From Marinicella meishanensis (GTDB lineage: Bacteria > Pseudomonadota > Gammaproteobacteria > Xanthomonadales > Marinicellaceae): a DNA stretch of 64,000 bases. The translations under genes were made by a program, and so were the position numbers. Location of the stretch: assembly GCF_019931145.1 (NCBI RefSeq), contig NZ_JAIOUV010000007.1:186001-250000 (forward strand), given 5' to 3'. Position 1 is the stretch's first letter. Every line of letters starts with the position of its first letter. Shown one piece after another: positions 62,838 through 64,000 of this stretch. The notes beneath the pieces were generated by a model. It saw nothing but the letters and a program-made list of their open reading frames with translations. It made no database searches and had not been told where the DNA came from.

Positions 62838-63776
62838 ATGGGCCACCACCACAGCAAACACCATGACCACGGCGGAAACGATCACCACCATGACCACAGC
62901 GTGGCGGTGAATCAGGACAACAAGGCCCGGGTGTTGTGGGCCATGGTCCTGACCTTTGGCTTCATGTTGGCCGAAGTCATCGGTGGTCTGCTGTCAGGAT
63001 CATTGGCCTTGTTGGCCGATGCCGGTCACATGCTCAGTGACGGCGTGGCTTTGTTATTGTCTTGGCTGGCCTTTAAATTCAGCGAACGCGAGGCGGATCA
63101 AACACGCAGTTTCGGCTATCACCGGTTTCAAATCCTGGCGGCTTTTGTCAATGGCCTGACCTTATTAATGATTGCGGCATGGATCGTGTATGAAGCCATT
63201 GCACGTTTCTTGCAACCGGTGAGCGTGATGGCCACACCGATGCTGGTGATTGCGGTACTGGGCTTGTTGGTCAATCTGCTGGTGTTCAAAATCCTCAGCG
63301 GCGGTGACCATGACAACCTCAACTTAAAATCAGCCATGATTCACGTCATGGGCGATCTGTTGGGTTCGGTGGCGGCGATTCTGGCGGCTTTGCTGATCAT
63401 GGCGTTTGGCTGGCACTGGGCCGATCCCGTGTTGTCGCTGTTGGTGGCCTTGTTGATCGTCCGCTCGGGTTGGCAGGTGGTGAAAAAATCCGCCCACATT
63501 TTGATCGAAGGCGCGCCGGAGTCCATTCCCGAAGCCGCAGTCAAAGATGCCTTGATGCAACGGGTTGAAGCGGTCATCGATGTGCACCATATCCACACCT
63601 GGTCGTTGACGGCCGACATCAATTTGATGACCTTACACGTGCAAGTGGATGAATGGCAAACCGAAACCGATGTGTTGAAACAAATCAAATCCGTGTTGCA
63701 TGAGCAATTTGACATCCACCACACCACCATTCAGGTAGAGCACCTGCCCTGCCCTGATGACGATTGTCACATGTGA
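62838..63776 (+). CDS. Cation diffusion facilitator zinc transporter (ZitB/CzcD type)
   Basis: A 312-residue inner-membrane exporter. A His-rich N-terminus (GHHHSKHHDHGGNDHHHDHS) precedes six helices. The transport site is formed by LLADAGHMLSDGVALLLSWL (H-x-x-x-D) and MIHVMGDLLGSVAAILAALL (H-x-x-x-D). The cytosolic C-terminal domain has VEAVIDVHHIHTWSLTADIN and TTIQVEHLPCPDDDCHM. It should exchange zinc or cadmium for protons. The start at 62838 lies 6 bases after the AhpD-like stop. Confidence 0.93.
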   Translation: MGHHHSKHHDHGGNDHHHDHSVAVNQDNKARVLWAMVLTFGFMLAEVIGGLLSGSLALLADAGHMLSDGVALLLSWLAFKFSEREADQTRSFGYHRFQILAAFVNGLTLLMIAAWIVYEAIARFLQPVSVMATPMLVIAVLGLLVNLLVFKILSGGDHDNLNLKSAMIHVMGDLLGSVAAILAALLIMAFGWHWADPVLSLLVALLIVRSGWQVVKKSAHILIEGAPESIPEAAVKDALMQRVEAVIDVHHIHTWSLTADINLMTLHVQVDEWQTETDVLKQIKSVLHEQFDIHHTTIQVEHLPCPDDDCHM

Positions 63777-63784
63777 TGGGACCG

Positions 63785-64000
63785 ATGTCAGCACCGGAGC
63801 AACAGCCCATATACACCGCAGCCAAGACCACCGGCGACTTGCAAGGCATCCTGGATTTACAGGCCCAAAACTTGCCCGCACACATCAGCCAAGATGAAGC
63901 CCAAGACCAGGGGTTTGTCACCCTGCAGCACGACTTGGCTTTGTTACAAGCCATGAACAGCCCCCACCCCCACAGCATCGCCAAACTGGGTGATCAGGTC
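63785..64000 (+). CDS. GNAT family N-acetyltransferase, N-terminal part
   Basis: The first 72 residues of a gene running off the window. LQGILDLQAQNLPAHISQDE then GFVTLQHDLALLQAMN matches the start of a bacterial GNAT subfamily (ILxLQxxNLPxxxSxxE...GFVTxxHxxxLLxxMN). The acetyl-CoA loop would be past the edge. It begins 8 bases after the zinc exporter stop, probably in the same transcript. Confidence 0.7.
   Translation, partial: MSAPEQQPIYTAAKTTGDLQGILDLQAQNLPAHISQDEAQDQGFVTLQHDLALLQAMNSPHPHSIAKLGDQV

Overview
The window looks like chromosomal DNA of a marine-type gammaproteobacterium. It shows roughly 50% GC, short intergenic gaps, Shine-Dalgarno starts and many secreted proteins. Seven of those proteins end in a short tag of the form [D/N]-x-I-[F/Y]-x-x-x-F-[E/D] (for example DLIFADDFE). 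I associate such tags with Marinicella-like and related lineages; the lineage is a guess from memory, not a search result.

Region 1 (1-6.3 kb) is a nucleotide-repair neighbourhood. On the plus strand are a bifunctional NMN adenylyltransferase/Nudix protein, a nicotinamide phosphoribosyltransferase and a NADAR-domain protein. The start of an NrtR-type regulator diverges from them, and both NAD-gene promoters carry the same GTGGC-N5-GCCAC operator. Converging on them is a compact minus-strand operon: a cyclic-phosphate-processing receiver protein (cREC), a polynucleotide-kinase-like P-loop protein, a Thg1-type 3'-5' polymerase and two orphan proteins. Together they look like NAD/ADP-ribose salvage joined to RNA-end repair, and this is the best candidate for an undescribed system here.

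Region 2 (6.36-17.9 kb) is an AT-rich island bounded by two 335-bp direct copies of yjbQ, the left one broken. It holds a C-terminally anchored DUF11-like protein, a methyltransferase, a 1528-residue glycosyltransferase with four GT-like domains and a 1383-residue secreted protein with about twelve Cys-paired repeats. It reads as an acquired surface-glycoprotein locus.

Region 3 (17.5-39.4 kb) holds core and accessory genes: yjbQ, a diguanylate cyclase, a patatin, a signal-less pepsin-like protease, a DUF3667-like membrane protein, a DUF885 lipoprotein, a purine permease, a membrane-anchored SspB-like protein, a MATE exporter, two secreted beta-helix proteins, a Ser/Thr kinase-TPR with a coupled ECF sigma factor, a secreted trypsin-like protease and a slipin.

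Region 4 (37.8-42 kb) is poor in protein genes and rich in repeats: REP-like palindromes, a five-unit 84-bp tandem array, two overlapping tRNA-like genes (Lys and Ser), a 269-bp element with 33-bp terminal inverted repeats, and a probable small RNA with its own promoter and terminator.

Region 5 (42-64 kb) has a double retropepsin, LytTR/LytS-type signalling genes around a hydrolase, GNAT and TerC genes, tagged beta-helix proteins (one a pseudogene with two in-frame stops and a frameshift), a SET-domain protein, a cupin, a PhnA-like protein, a large zinc protease, tandem secreted paralogues, glutathione peroxidase, a 740-residue tagged secreted protein, an AhpD-like protein, a zinc exporter and a truncated GNAT gene at the edge. 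Extracellular proteolysis and surface-protein export dominate the whole window.
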